52,391 nucleotides of DNA from Anaerolineales bacterium (GCA_024763275.1 JANTFT010000011.1:1-52391); one strand, 5' to 3'; positions 27,418 through 36,549 are shown, counted from the stretch's first letter. Made by a program: numbers and translations. The notes: generated by a model from the letters alone, not told the origin.

Positions 27418-28592
27418 AGGAAATCCTCGACCGCGCCAGAGAGCTATTCCCCTATACCAGCGCTCTGCGGCGGGAGTTTCACCGTCATCCTGAGCTGGGT
27501 TTCCAGGAATTCCATACAGCAGAGATCATCCTCAGAGAACTGTCCCGCTGGCAGGGGTATTCCCTGCAGTCTGGTATTGCTGGAACCGGCGTACTGGCAA
27601 CCCTGGAGGGAGGACATCCCGGGAAAACCGCCCTGCTGCGTTTTGATATGGATGCCCTGCCCGTTCAGGAAGATACAGGGGCGGAGTATGCCTCACAAGT
27701 TGAGGGGGTAATGCATGCTTGCGGGCATGACGGGCATATGGCGATCGGTCTGACCACCGCCCGCCTGCTGGCGGAATCCCGCCAGGAGATTGCCGGAATG
27801 GTGAAGATTCTCTTTCAACCGGCAGAGGAAGGGCTGGGGGGTGCCCTGCGCACCATCCAGGCAGGTGTGTTGGAAAATCCCCGGCCGGATATCGTTTTAG
27901 GAATGCACCTCTGGAATGAAAAACCCCTGGGGTGGCTGGGCATCAGCGATGGACCGGTCATGTCAGCATCGGAAACCTTCCGGATTGTGATCCGGGGTAA
28001 AGGCGGCCACGCTGCCAAGCCCCAGGAAGCTGTTGATCCCGTTGTCGCCTCTGCAGGGGTGATCAACGCTTTGCAAACCCTGGTTTCCCGGGAAATCCAC
28101 CCCATGGACAGCGCCGTGGTCACTGTCAGCACTATCCACGCAGGTCAGGCTCACAACGTCATCCCCACCGAGGCTGCTCTGAGTGGAACGATCCGCACTT
28201 TCTCCCCTGCATCCCGGGAGCGGCTTCTGAAACGCTTTCATGAGATCGTCCAGACTGTGGCTGGTGCCTACCGCTGTCAGGTAGAGATAACGCTTGAGGA
28301 CATCTCCCCCGCAGTGATCAACCACCCCGAGATTGCGAAGGTGGTCAGGAGAACCGCCAGGACCCTTTTCCCGGAAGCAGACCTGGACGCGCATTACCAG
28401 ACCATGGCCTCCGAGGACATGGCCTATTTGCTGCAAGATCTGCCGGGATGTTACAGTTTCATCGGTTCTTCCAATCCCGCCAAGGGTCTGGCCGCCAAAC
28501 ACCATCAGCCTGATTTCGATTTTGATGAGGATGCCCTGGTCAGCGGGACTGCCTTGATGGCAGGGGCAGTCCTGGACCTGCTGGGCTCCTGA
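27414..28592 (+). CDS. M20 family metal-dependent amidohydrolase
   Basis: The 392-residue enzyme belongs to the M20D amidohydrolase group (hippurate and IAA-amino acid hydrolase-like, N-acyl amino acid deacylase). The di-metal site is visible in RFDMDALPVQE, HACGHDGHMA, PAEEGLGG and the C-terminal HHQPDFDFDEDAL. A dimerisation lid lies between about residues 180 and 295 (RGKGGHAAKPQEAVDP marks its start). Such enzymes remove an acyl group from N-acyl amino acids; the substrate cannot be told. There is no signal peptide. The ATGA overlap with ricT suggests translational coupling, although the two functions are not clearly related. Confidence 0.9.
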   Translation: MKEILDRARELFPYTSALRREFHRHPELGFQEFHTAEIILRELSRWQGYSLQSGIAGTGVLATLEGGHPGKTALLRFDMDALPVQEDTGAEYASQVEGVMHACGHDGHMAIGLTTARLLAESRQEIAGMVKILFQPAEEGLGGALRTIQAGVLENPRPDIVLGMHLWNEKPLGWLGISDGPVMSASETFRIVIRGKGGHAAKPQEAVDPVVASAGVINALQTLVSREIHPMDSAVVTVSTIHAGQAHNVIPTEAALSGTIRTFSPASRERLLKRFHEIVQTVAGAYRCQVEITLEDISPAVINHPEIAKVVRRTARTLFPEADLDAHYQTMASEDMAYLLQDLPGCYSFIGSSNPAKGLAAKHHQPDFDFDEDALVSGTALMAGAVLDLLGS

Positions 28593-28745
28593 AAATAATC
28601 CTCTGATCCTTGAATCGGCTCCTGGAAGGCATTCCTTTCGGGAGCTTTGATGATAGCTGTCATCCTTCCTGCTCCCAGGTGTCATTCGTCCGCTAATAGG
28701 CTCTCCTTCTTGACGTTGATTTTTCCTGATGCTAGAATTAATTAT

Positions 28746-28771
28746 GATTAATCTTATTGATCTTATTAATC
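28746..28771 (+). promoter_or_regulatory. Palindromic operator candidate ahead of the GntR gene
   Basis: GATTAAT (28746-28752) and ATTAATC (28765-28771) are perfect inverted arms around 12 bases. The site ends 15 bases before the regulator ATG. AT-rich palindromes at this position are common autoregulatory sites of GntR-family proteins. The link is inferred from position. Confidence 0.5.
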
Positions 28772-28786
28772 GGGTCAGAGAGGATC

Positions 28787-29440
28787 ATGGGTAATTCTGA
28801 TTTCTTGCACTACCTGCTGCAGTTCGCCGAAACTGGCGATGACAGCCTGCCGGCTCTCAAGGATCTCAGCGCTGAACTGGGAATCAGCATTTCCACCCTG
28901 CGGGAGCAGCTGGAAGTTGCCAAAGCGCTAGGGCTGGTGGACGTCCGGCCCCGGCGCGGTATCCGACCCCGTCCCTACTCATTTACCCCGGCTGTAGATG
29001 CTTCCCTGAGTTATGCCATTGAGCATAACCGCTCCTACTTTGAGGACTTCGTGGACCTTCGCAGGCATCTGGAGCTGGCCTATTTCCCACAGGCTGTTGA
29101 CCTGCTTCAAGAAGAAGACCTCGAGGAGCTGCGAGGACTGGTTGCCAGCGCCCGGCAGAAGCTGCATGGCAAACCTGCCCGGATCCCCCATCTGGAACAT
29201 CGCCAGCTGCACCTTACTTTTTATAAGCGGTTGAATAACGTCTTCGTGACTGGGTTACTGGAAGCTTACTGGGATGCCTACGAAGCGGTGGGGTTGAACG
29301 TGTATACCGATTTTGAGTACTTAGAGCAGGTGTGGAAATTCCATGAGGAGCTGGTGGAACTGGCGGTGGCTAAGGATAAAGCTCAGGCCCAGCAGATATT
29401 AAAGGATCATTTTGATTTGATGGACTGCATGGTCAGGTGA
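28787..29440 (+). CDS. GntR-family transcriptional regulator, FCD domain
   Basis: The 217-residue protein has an N-terminal winged helix (LKDLSAELGISISTLREQLEVAKALGLVDVRPRRGIR, about residues 21-60) and a C-terminal helical FCD ligand domain. In the latter, DLRRHLE, HLEHRQLHLTFYK, KFHEELVEL and KDHFDLM carry the usual metal/ligand Asp and His residues. FadR-like members respond to organic acids or acyl-CoA. The TTG at 28757 falls in the palindrome, so the ATG at 28787 with AGAGAGG upstream is taken. It lies 63 bp upstream of korA on the same strand and is the natural candidate to control korAB; the effector is unknown. Confidence 0.87.
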   Translation: MGNSDFLHYLLQFAETGDDSLPALKDLSAELGISISTLREQLEVAKALGLVDVRPRRGIRPRPYSFTPAVDASLSYAIEHNRSYFEDFVDLRRHLELAYFPQAVDLLQEEDLEELRGLVASARQKLHGKPARIPHLEHRQLHLTFYKRLNNVFVTGLLEAYWDAYEAVGLNVYTDFEYLEQVWKFHEELVELAVAKDKAQAQQILKDHFDLMDCMVR

Positions 29441-29503
29441 TAACTGGCTGATTGTTAATATGGTGATGATCCCATTTTCAGTGAATGGGTGAAAGGAGTT
29501 TGC

Positions 29504-31333
29504 ATGGCAGAATCGAAAAATAAATCCAATCCTGCCGAGCAGAGATTGAGCGGGGTCAATGAATTTTCCATTAACATCGGGACTGTGAATGGGTCCGGCA
29601 GCCAGACTGCCAATCTGACCATCTTGCGGGCGATCTTCAAGATGGGGATTCCGGTCTCCGGGAAGAATATCTTTCCATCCAATATTCAAGGGCTGCCTAC
29701 CTGGTATAAAATCCGGATCAGTCAGGCGGGTTATGCCGGCCGTCGCAAGCAAGCTGATATCGTGGTGGCCATGAACCCCAGCACATTTACAGCAGACCAG
29801 GACGACCTGGTGGAGGGGGGGGTGTTCCTTTACGATGAGGAAATTGCTCATCCTATCGACCGCGAGGATATGATTCTGGTCCCCATGCCAGTCAAGAGGA
29901 TCGTCCGGGAAGCAAAACCCCATAAGGATTTACGGAAGCTGGTAGCCAATATGGTGTATGTGGGTGTGCTAGCCAATCTGCTGGGAATTGAGATGGAACC
30001 CATCCAGCAAGCCCTGGAATTCCACTTCAAAGGGAAAGCCAGCCCGGTGGAATTCAATATGAAGATCATTGAGCTGGCTTACCAGTGGGCTGAGGAGAAT
30101 CTCAACCTGGATCTGCCCTACCGGATTGAACCGAGAAACCTGACTGATAAGGCCATCCTGGTTGACGGCAATACTGCCGGGGCTTTGGGGACCATTTATG
30201 GAGGTATGCACTTTGTCTCCTGGTATCCGATCACGCCTGCCACCAGCCTGCCAGAATCCATTCTGGAATATGCTCCCAAGCTGCGGGTAGACCCTGAAAC
30301 CGGGAAACATACCTATGTGATCATCCAGGCCGAGGATGAGCTGGCAGCGGTGGGGATGGTGGTCGGGGCGGGCTGGGCCGGTCTGCGGGCCATGACAGCT
30401 ACTTCCGGCCCCGGTCTGAGTCTGATGGCCGAATATACCAGCCTGGCATATTTTGCAGAAATTCCTATCGTGGTCTGGGTTGTTCAGCGGGTAGGTCCAA
30501 GCACCGGACTTCCCACCCGGACTGCTCAGGGCGATGTGAACTCCACTTATTATCTGGGACAGGGAGATACCCAGCACATCCTGCTGATTCCGGGGACGGT
30601 CAACGAGTGCTTTGAGTTCGGCTGGAAGGCACTCGACCTGGCGGAAAGATATCAGACAGCTGTTTTTGTGCTTTCAGATCTGGATCTGGGGAAAAACCAG
30701 TGGATGACCGAGCCGTTTGAATACCCCTCTACACCTATCGATCGGGGAAAAGTCCTCTGGGAAGAGGATCTGGAAAAGATCGTCGATGAATGGGGCAGAT
30801 ATCGGGATCTGGATGGGGATTTCATCCCCTACCGCACGGTGCCGGGAAACAGACATCCTAAGAGCGCTTATTTCGCCCGGGGAACAGGCCATGATGATTT
30901 CGCTAATTACAGCGAACATCCTTCTACCTGGGAGAAGAACCTGAACCGCATCAAGAACAAGATCAATTCGTCCCGGAAGGAACTTCCGGCTCCAATTATC
31001 AGCCTGCAGCCCGGGGCAGCCATTGGCCTGATAGCCTTTGGGTCAACGAATGCCGCTGTTCGCGAGGCCCTGGATTATTTGCAGGAAGACGGAGTGAAGC
31101 TGGATTATCTGCGCCTGCGGGCTCTTCCCCCATCCCCGGAAGCGCTGGATTTCATACGGGAGCATGATAAGGTTTACGTACTGGATAATAACCGGGATGG
31201 CCAGATGCACGGTATTCTGGCGCTGGAGGTGCCTGAAAAAGCCCTGGACATGGTTTCTCTGGCACATATTGACGGACTGCCTATCAGCGCTGAATGGATC
31301 CGGGGACAGATTCTCCAGGAGGAAAAACTTTAA
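29504..31333 (+). CDS. korA: 2-oxoacid:ferredoxin oxidoreductase alpha subunit (gamma-alpha fusion)
   Basis: The 609-residue protein fuses the gamma domain (residues 1 to about 200, INIGTVNGSGSQTANLTILRAIFKMG) to the alpha domain (YPITPATSLPESILEY, ATSGPGLSLMAEYTSLAYFAEIPIVVW). With KorB it oxidatively decarboxylates a 2-oxoacid to acyl-CoA while reducing ferredoxin. This two-subunit build is typical of 2-oxoglutarate and general 2-oxoacid enzymes rather than four-subunit pyruvate synthase. Its co-occurrence with sucCD favours 2-oxoglutarate. GAAAGGAG sits before the ATG at 29504. The stop shares its last base with the start of korB (TAATG), so the two are translated together. No ferredoxin delta subunit gene is adjacent. 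Confidence 0.92.
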   Translation: MAESKNKSNPAEQRLSGVNEFSINIGTVNGSGSQTANLTILRAIFKMGIPVSGKNIFPSNIQGLPTWYKIRISQAGYAGRRKQADIVVAMNPSTFTADQDDLVEGGVFLYDEEIAHPIDREDMILVPMPVKRIVREAKPHKDLRKLVANMVYVGVLANLLGIEMEPIQQALEFHFKGKASPVEFNMKIIELAYQWAEENLNLDLPYRIEPRNLTDKAILVDGNTAGALGTIYGGMHFVSWYPITPATSLPESILEYAPKLRVDPETGKHTYVIIQAEDELAAVGMVVGAGWAGLRAMTATSGPGLSLMAEYTSLAYFAEIPIVVWVVQRVGPSTGLPTRTAQGDVNSTYYLGQGDTQHILLIPGTVNECFEFGWKALDLAERYQTAVFVLSDLDLGKNQWMTEPFEYPSTPIDRGKVLWEEDLEKIVDEWGRYRDLDGDFIPYRTVPGNRHPKSAYFARGTGHDDFANYSEHPSTWEKNLNRIKNKINSSRKELPAPIISLQPGAAIGLIAFGSTNAAVREALDYLQEDGVKLDYLRLRALPPSPEALDFIREHDKVYVLDNNRDGQMHGILALEVPEKALDMVSLAHIDGLPISAEWIRGQILQEEKL

Positions 31334-32355
31334 TGGCAGAGAAGATCAACGAAATCGGTCTTTCACGAGCAGATTACAAAGGCAAGCCATCCACCTTGTG
31401 TTTGGGATGCGGGCATAACGCTATCGTTGCCCAGGTTATCGCTGCCTGTTTTGAACTCAATATCCCGCCTGAAAATGTCATCAAAGTCAGCGGGATCGGC
31501 TGTTCCAGTAAAGCGCCGACCTATTTTATGGATCGCTCTTTTGGGTTTAACGGCCTGCACGGGCGCATGCCCTCACTGGCAACGGGGGCATTGTTCGGAG
31601 ATACCTCATTAATTGGTATCGGGATCAGCGGTGATGGAGATACAGCCAGCATCGGAATGGGCCAGTTCAAACACGTCACCCGCCGCAATGTGCCAATGCT
31701 GTATATTGTGGCCAACAATGGCGTATACGGACTGACTAAAGGGCAGTTCTCAGCTACCGCTGAGGAAGGTTTGGCTTTGAAGAAACAGGGCCACAACCGT
31801 TATGTTCCTGTGGACATTGTCTGGGAAGCTATCGCAGGCCGGGCCTCGTTCGTGGCCCGCTCCTTCTCCGGAGACCCTAAGCAGCTTAAAGCGTTGATCA
31901 TGGCCGGGCTGCACCACAATGGCATCGCGGTGATCGATGTCATCAGCCCCTGCGTGACCTTCAATAACCAGGATGAATCCTTCCATTCCTATGCCTGGGG
32001 CAAGTCCCATGAAGTTGCCCTTCACGAGCTTTCTTTTGTTCCTCCCGTGCGGGCCATCAAGGTGGATTACGCTGAGGGAGAGAATCTGGAAGTTCCTCTG
32101 TATGACGGCACGCATATCATTCTCAAGAAGCTCAGCCAGGATTATCAGCCCAATGATCGGGCCAAAGCGATGAAGATGCTTGAGGAAGCTAATAAAAAGA
32201 ATGAACTGGTCACTGGATTGATCTATATAAATCCCCAACAGCGCTCGCTCTTTGACCTGTATAATTTACCGGAAACGCCCCTTAACCGCCTGAAAGCGGA
32301 TCAGCTCCGGCCAAGTCCGGAATCACTGGATGAGATCAACCAGCTGATGTATTAA
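31333..32355 (+). CDS. korB: 2-oxoacid:ferredoxin oxidoreductase beta subunit
   Basis: The 340-residue subunit binds thiamine diphosphate and one [4Fe-4S] cluster. Visible motifs are CLGCGHNAIV near the start, GIGCSSKAP, the TPP/Mg motif GDGDTASIGMGQFKHVTRRN ending in NNGVYGLTKGQ, and a late cysteine in SPCVTFNN. It forms the active site with KorA. The ATG overlaps the korA stop. After it comes a 300-bp stretch without a recognised gene and a strong bidirectional terminator. Confidence 0.93.
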   Translation: MAEKINEIGLSRADYKGKPSTLCLGCGHNAIVAQVIAACFELNIPPENVIKVSGIGCSSKAPTYFMDRSFGFNGLHGRMPSLATGALFGDTSLIGIGISGDGDTASIGMGQFKHVTRRNVPMLYIVANNGVYGLTKGQFSATAEEGLALKKQGHNRYVPVDIVWEAIAGRASFVARSFSGDPKQLKALIMAGLHHNGIAVIDVISPCVTFNNQDESFHSYAWGKSHEVALHELSFVPPVRAIKVDYAEGENLEVPLYDGTHIILKKLSQDYQPNDRAKAMKMLEEANKKNELVTGLIYINPQQRSLFDLYNLPETPLNRLKADQLRPSPESLDEINQLMY

Positions 32356-32717
32356 GTCTGTCGGTGTTTAAATTTCTGCTGCATGAATACCATTATGTCC
32401 GCCCAGTACTTCCACGACATCTAACTGGAAGTGGAATTGACGATCTTTTATATCGACCTGTGAGATATCGGGAAAGGTTCTACCATGCGGATCAGGAGGG
32501 AGTTCACCCATCCAGCCGGTTGAATAGTTTGTGGTGGATTTGCAAGCGCTGAGGACAAGCTGCAAGATGTGAAATGCTATTAGGGATTCGAACTGGCAGC
32601 ACAAGATGTCAGGGACAACTTTCAGGATGTTAGCACTCGTCTCTCGGCCCCTTCCATTATAAAAAAAGCCCGGGAATTTCTCTTCCCGGGCTTTTGGTTT
32701 AAGCAGAATCTCTGCAG
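32356..32717. other. 362-bp convergent intergenic region
   Basis: It lies between korB and the LysM protein gene. The right end holds a bidirectional terminator (32664-32695). The rest has only short open frames on both strands (62 and 78 codons) without recognisable content. It may be decayed coding sequence, but I cannot name a source. Confidence 0.55.
32664..32695. terminator. Bidirectional rho-independent terminator between korB and the LysM gene
   Basis: AAAAGCCCGGGAA (32664-32676) and TTCCCGGGCTTTT (32683-32695) form a perfect 13-bp stem with a 6-base loop. A and T runs on either side let it stop transcripts from both directions. Confidence 0.95.
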
Positions 32718-33851
32718 TTATGGTGTCGGTGTTGTGTCTGGTGCGGCCTGGCCGGTCCAGGTGAAGACCCGGGGGTCGCTGGTGCTGCCGGCGTCTTCCC
32801 AGATCGGGTTGCCGTTTTGATCCACATCCACCTGGCGGACCGTGCTGATGGTCCAGCGGTAGATATGAGGCGCGTCATCATTTGCCCGGAAATCCCCCGG
32901 CACGATGAATTTGGTGTCGGTGACGTAGTCCACCAGCTTGCGGCCGGTGCCTTCTGTCAGGTCGATGACAGTGATCCTGTAGGCCTCGTTAGCGTTGATC
33001 AAGCCCACTGAGGACCACTGCAGGGTAACCTGGTTGTCGCTCAGAGAGAACACCCCTCCATCCGGAGGCAGCAGCAGGTTCGGCGCCGGGTAGGGCGGCG
33101 GTGGTGTGGGAGTGGGTGAGGGGCCGGGAGTGGCATTCCGCTCGCAGAGAGGAATGATCAGGGTCAGGCCTTCGTAGACCGTATTGCTGACCATGCCGTT
33201 GTAGGACTTGATGGCATCTTCAGGCACGTTGTAGTTCAGAGAGATGCTGCTGAGAGTATCACCTTCGCCGACCTCATAGCTGACCTTGTCGCAGGCTGCC
33301 TGGGTGGCTTCGATACCGCTTAATGTGGCCGTGGGGAAGAGGGTGGCTGTGGGGGTCGGTTGGGGTATTTTCAGCTCCTGGCCTTCGAAGAGGGTGTCGC
33401 AGGAGGCTGGAATGTTGTTCAGCAGCACGATAGATTTGATGGATACCTCAAACCGGGCGGCGATGGCCAGGCAGGAGTCATTGGCTGAGACAGTATAGGT
33501 CAGCGGCGTGGGGCTGGGAACCGGCGTCGGGGTAGCTGTGGGAGGTTCCGGGGTGTTGGTGGGGGTCAGGGTGACCGTTTCAGTCAAGGTGGGGGTGGTG
33601 GTGGTGCTGGTCATAGCCCCGGTCTGGCGTAAAGCCAGGTAGACCATACCTGCCCCGATGGTCAGGAACAGAACCACCAGACCGATGGCTGCCGGCAGTC
33701 CCAGAGTGAGTTCGGGCATGCGGCCCCCACTGACTACCTGGGCATCCGATTTTGTGCCGGTCAGACTGCTGCCGCACACCAGGCAGCGTTCGGCGTCTTC
33801 TTTGACCCGGGTACCGCATGTGGGGCAGATTTTGATGTTTTCGTTGGCCAT
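32718..33851 (-). CDS. Membrane-anchored LysM protein with N-terminal zinc ribbon
   Basis: The 377-residue protein starts with a cytosolic zinc ribbon (CPTCGTRVKEDAERCLVCGS). A single membrane helix follows (about residues 50-75, AAIGLVVLFLTIGAGMVYLAL). Outside the membrane come a Thr/Pro linker, LysM domain 1 (TYTVSANDSCLAIAARFEVS), a second linker, LysM domain 2 (SYEVGEGDTLSSISLNYNVP), a proline-rich linker and a C-terminal FnIII-like beta domain (about 270-370). LysM domains bind peptidoglycan or chitin-like glycan, so this protein likely ties the membrane to the wall. The role of the zinc ribbon is unknown. It has its own -10 box (33894-33899) and terminator. Confidence 0.85.
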   Translation of the reverse strand: MANENIKICPTCGTRVKEDAERCLVCGSSLTGTKSDAQVVSGGRMPELTLGLPAAIGLVVLFLTIGAGMVYLALRQTGAMTSTTTTPTLTETVTLTPTNTPEPPTATPTPVPSPTPLTYTVSANDSCLAIAARFEVSIKSIVLLNNIPASCDTLFEGQELKIPQPTPTATLFPTATLSGIEATQAACDKVSYEVGEGDTLSSISLNYNVPEDAIKSYNGMVSNTVYEGLTLIIPLCERNATPGPSPTPTPPPPYPAPNLLLPPDGGVFSLSDNQVTLQWSSVGLINANEAYRITVIDLTEGTGRKLVDYVTDTKFIVPGDFRANDDAPHIYRWTISTVRQVDVDQNGNPIWEDAGSTSDPRVFTWTGQAAPDTTPTP

Positions 33852-33893
33852 AGATCACTCTTTGTACTCTTTTTTTCTCAATCGACTGGGGCA

Positions 33894-33921
33894 ATTATAC
33901 CAGAAGGGGATTTTATGAAAA
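33894..33921 (-). promoter_or_regulatory. Candidate promoter of the LysM protein gene
   Basis: On the minus strand TATAAT (33899-33894) is perfect and lies 42 bases before the ATG. TTTTCA (33921-33916) is a four-of-six -35 match with a 16-bp spacer. Confidence 0.6.
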
Positions 33922-34002
33922 GTATGAGGTTTTCCATGTTTTCGAGGGGGTGCTGCGGAGCACATTTTTCCGAAATCCAACCAGGAGAAAAATAATTAGC
34001 CG

Positions 34003-35028
34003 TTAACTTGCCCGCTGCAGCAGTTTTTTTGCCAGCTTTTCGAGACTTTCCCCCGCTTCTCCCTGGGGTTGGGCTTTGCGCAGGGATTCCAGTGCCAGGT
34101 CGGTCAATCGGTCTGCGGTGCTTTGCGCATAAGCCCGGCCGCCTTCTGCCTGGAGGATCTCCGCCAGCTGGGGGACGGTCGCGGGTGTGATCTCCCCCGA
34201 GTTCCAGGCTTTGGCGAATTCTCTTTTCTGGGCCAGGCCGTAGAGAACTGGCAGGGTCTTCTTGTGGGTGATCAGATCCCCGCTAGCTGACTTACCGGTC
34301 ATTTCCTCCTCGCCCCAGATGCCCAGAATATCGTCCTGGACCTGGAAAGCCATTCCCAGGTAGTGCCCGAAGTCTTTGAAATGAGCCTGAATTTCCGGAT
34401 TTGCGCCGGCAGCCAGGGCGCCTGCTTCCAGGCCGAAGGCCAGTAGAGCAGCGGTTTTACCACCTACCATCTGCCAGTAGCTTTCCAGATTGACCTGGTC
34501 CTGGTCCTCGAAAGCAATGTCCAGGTGCTGTCCCTGGGTCAGGCGCAGGCAGGTGGTATGGAAAAGCTTTCCGGCCTGCAGGGCAGTCTCCAGGGAAACT
34601 GACTCAGACAGGTCGAGGAGGGCAGCGTTGGCCAGAGCAAACATGGCATCGCCGGTATTGATGGCCTGAGCCTTGCCCCAGACCTTCCACACGGCGGGAC
34701 GCCCCCGGCGGATCTCACCCAGGTCTTCGATATCGTCGTGAATGAGAGAGAAATTGTGCAGCAGTTCGACAGCGGCTGCTGCTGGAAGAGCGTCCCGCCA
34801 ATCACCCCCGGCAGCCTGGCAGGCCAGCAGGGTAAAGGTGGCCCGGAGCTGCTTACCCTCCGCTTTGGGGCCGGCGTTCTCCCCGCTCCAGCCCAGCTGA
34901 TAGGTGATCATCTCCAGCAGGTGCGGTGTGCCGTGATTGCCGGCGGAGGATATGGTTTTCTCCAGGGTTTTGCGCAGAGCAGGCCGGACTTGGGCCGTGA
35001 AGGAGGAAAGGGCTGGCAGATCTGTCAT
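34003..35028 (-). CDS. Polyprenyl diphosphate synthase (FPP/GGPP synthase type)
   Basis: The 341-residue trans-prenyltransferase condenses isopentenyl diphosphate onto allylic diphosphates. The first Asp-rich motif is intact (HDDIED, Asp98, Asp99, Asp102). The second is QDDILGIW (Asp232, Asp233), where the last Asp of the usual DDxxD is Gly236; I recall the same DDxLGIWG form in actinobacterial relatives. QGQHLD and the KKTLPVLY lysine region are present. Product chain length cannot be read reliably. The ATG at 35028 is chosen over the TTG at 35037; it starts 5 bases after the fni stop, so the two are cotranscribed for isoprenoid supply. Confidence 0.9.
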   Translation of the reverse strand: MTDLPALSSFTAQVRPALRKTLEKTISSAGNHGTPHLLEMITYQLGWSGENAGPKAEGKQLRATFTLLACQAAGGDWRDALPAAAAVELLHNFSLIHDDIEDLGEIRRGRPAVWKVWGKAQAINTGDAMFALANAALLDLSESVSLETALQAGKLFHTTCLRLTQGQHLDIAFEDQDQVNLESYWQMVGGKTAALLAFGLEAGALAAGANPEIQAHFKDFGHYLGMAFQVQDDILGIWGEEEMTGKSASGDLITHKKTLPVLYGLAQKREFAKAWNSGEITPATVPQLAEILQAEGGRAYAQSTADRLTDLALESLRKAQPQGEAGESLEKLAKKLLQRAS

Positions 35029-35033
35029 GGGAT

Positions 35034-36065
35034 TCAATCTTTTCGGAGCTGGATCTTTCGAAGAGCTTCCAGATCTCTGGCACCGCAGGCGAACATGCTG
35101 ATCTGGATCTCCCGCTTGATACGCTGAATCAGCTGTCTGACCTCTTCGGGTGAATCAGCGGCAGCTTTCAGGAAGGGGCCGGCCATGCCGCCCATGGTGG
35201 CGCCCAGGGCAATCGCTTTAGCGATCTCAACGCCGCTGTGGAGGCCCCCGGAGGCGAATAGCGGCAGCTCCGGGGCTGCCTGGCGGACGAGCTGGATGCT
35301 ATCCGCTGTGGGAATGCCCCAATTTAGGAAGGATGAGGCAACCTGGCGCTGCTGATCACTTTTCGCCCGGTGCATTTCAACTTCCGACCAGGAAGTCCCT
35401 CCGGCTCCGGCAACATCGATGGCTGCGATACCGGCACTTAACAGCTGCCGGGCAGCTTTTTGAGAGATTCCCCAGCCAACTTCCTTGGCAATCACCGGTA
35501 CGGGCAGGGTTTTGCAGACGGCTTCGATCTTAGCCAGCAAACCGGAAAAGCGGGTGTTCCCGTCAGGCATGACCGCTTCCTGGAGGGGGTTGAGGTGCAG
35601 GATCAGAGCGTCAGCCTCGATCATGTCAACTGCCCTCTGGCAGTCATCGGGGGTCATCCCGTAATTCAGCTGCACTCCGCCCAGATTAGCGAAAAGGAGA
35701 ATATCAGGAGCGGTTTTTCTGACCTGGAAAGTGGCCGCTAGCACCGGGTCTTCCAGGGCTGCCCGCTGGGAGCCCACTCCCATGGGAATGCCAGCATCCT
35801 GGGCGGCGGCCGCCAGGACCTGGTTGATCTTTCCCGCCTCCCGGGTGCCGCCTGTCATGGATGATATGAACAGGGGGGCAGCGACTATTTTATCAAACAG
35901 ATGGAATTCCAGCCGGATCTCTTCCAGATCCAGCTCCGGCAGGGCCTGGTGGGGAAAATGATAGGCTTCCAGACCGCTAGTCAGGCCGGACTGCACCCGC
36001 TCGGTAAGGTTGATCCGGATATGGTCGGTTTTGCGGTTGCTGGTTGGGGAGGGCTTTTTTGCCAT
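35034..36065 (-). CDS. fni: Type 2 isopentenyl-diphosphate delta-isomerase
   Basis: The 343-residue FMN-dependent enzyme interconverts isopentenyl and dimethylallyl diphosphate. Family marks are [10 protein letters not shown] at the N-terminus, [29 protein letters not shown], the VIAKEVGWG lysine and glycine-rich phosphate loops AGAGGTSW and FASGGLHSG with a later [10 protein letters not shown]. The C-terminal extension is normal. AAGGAA precedes the ATG. A clear minus-strand promoter (36086-36114) drives fni and the downstream polyprenyl synthase. Type 2 isomerases are often linked to mevalonate-using bacteria, but no other gene of either isoprenoid route lies in the window. Confidence 0.94.
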   Translation of the reverse strand: MAKKPSPTSNRKTDHIRINLTERVQSGLTSGLEAYHFPHQALPELDLEEIRLEFHLFDKIVAAPLFISSMTGGTREAGKINQVLAAAAQDAGIPMGVGSQRAALEDPVLAATFQVRKTAPDILLFANLGGVQLNYGMTPDDCQRAVDMIEADALILHLNPLQEAVMPDGNTRFSGLLAKIEAVCKTLPVPVIAKEVGWGISQKAARQLLSAGIAAIDVAGAGGTSWSEVEMHRAKSDQQRQVASSFLNWGIPTADSIQLVRQAAPELPLFASGGLHSGVEIAKAIALGATMGGMAGPFLKAAADSPEEVRQLIQRIKREIQISMFACGARDLEALRKIQLRKD

Positions 36066-36085
36066 GGGTTTCCTTCTATTTTGGT

Positions 36086-36114
36086 ATGGTAACAGTCACT
36101 CGGCAGGGTGTCAA
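36086..36114 (-). promoter_or_regulatory. Sigma-70 promoter of fni
   Basis: On the minus strand TTGACA (36114-36109) is perfect, the spacer is 17 bp and TACCAT (36091-36086) matches four of six. The bases after the -35 (CCCTG) mirror a motif at the divergent acpP promoter. Confidence 0.7.
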
Positions 36115-36140
36115 CAAAGTCGCTCCCCGCAAGGCCAGCC

Positions 36141-36168
36141 TTGACAGGGTGTACCCTGCGGTTACAAT
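36141..36168 (+). promoter_or_regulatory. Sigma-70 promoter of acpP with a spacer palindrome
   Basis: TTGACA (36141-36146), a 16-bp spacer and TACAAT (36163-36168) make a strong promoter. A palindrome CAGGGT-GT-ACCCTG (36145-36158) starts in the -35 box and fills most of the spacer, a position where a bound repressor would block RNA polymerase. Confidence 0.75.
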
Positions 36169-36259
36169 AAATTCTACTGAGTTGCGAAACCAATGCTCAG
36201 GTTTTGCGTTTACTAAGATATCATAGATATTTTGAATTTGGAGAAGAGGAGGATGTGTC

Positions 36260-36493
36260 ATGGCTGATACTTTTGAGCAGGTAAAGAACATCATTGTTGA
36301 TTTGCTGGCAGTTGATCCTGAAAAGGTAACTAAAGAAGCTCGCTTCAGGGAGGATCTGGAAGCAGATTCTCTGGATCTGGTAGAGCTGATCATGGAGTTC
36401 GAGGATGAATTTGGTGGGGAAATCTCCGATGAGGATGCCCAGAAGATCACCACGGTAGGAGATGCTGTTTCCTACCTGGAAGAGAAAATGTAA
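36260..36493 (+). CDS. acpP: Acyl carrier protein
   Basis: The 77-residue acidic protein carries fatty-acid intermediates on a phosphopantetheine arm attached to Ser37 in [11 protein letters not shown]. The whole sequence follows the four-helix ACP pattern, with [19 protein letters not shown] before and [23 protein letters not shown] after the serine. GGAGAAGAGGAGG precedes the ATG. It stands alone between a strong promoter and a strong terminator. No other fatty acid synthesis gene is nearby. Confidence 0.95.
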   Translation: MADTFEQVKNIIVDLLAVDPEKVTKEARFREDLEADSLDLVELIMEFEDEFGGEISDEDAQKITTVGDAVSYLEEKM

Positions 36494-36521
36494 GCTGTTC
36501 CGTTTAATTAGCGAGAGATCG

Positions 36522-36549
36522 AAAAGGCTGCCGAAAGGCAGCCTTTTTT
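36522..36549. terminator. Bidirectional terminator between acpP and sucD
   Basis: AAAAGGCTGCC (36522-36532) and GGCAGCCTTTT (36537-36547) form a perfect stem with a GAAA tetraloop. T runs on both strands allow it to end the acpP and sucCD transcripts. Confidence 0.95.

Noticed and set aside
32575-32600. tRNA-like T-arm sequence (TTCGAATCC) on the minus strand
   Set aside because: The flanking bases do not pair as a T stem and no acceptor, D or anticodon arm can be drawn.
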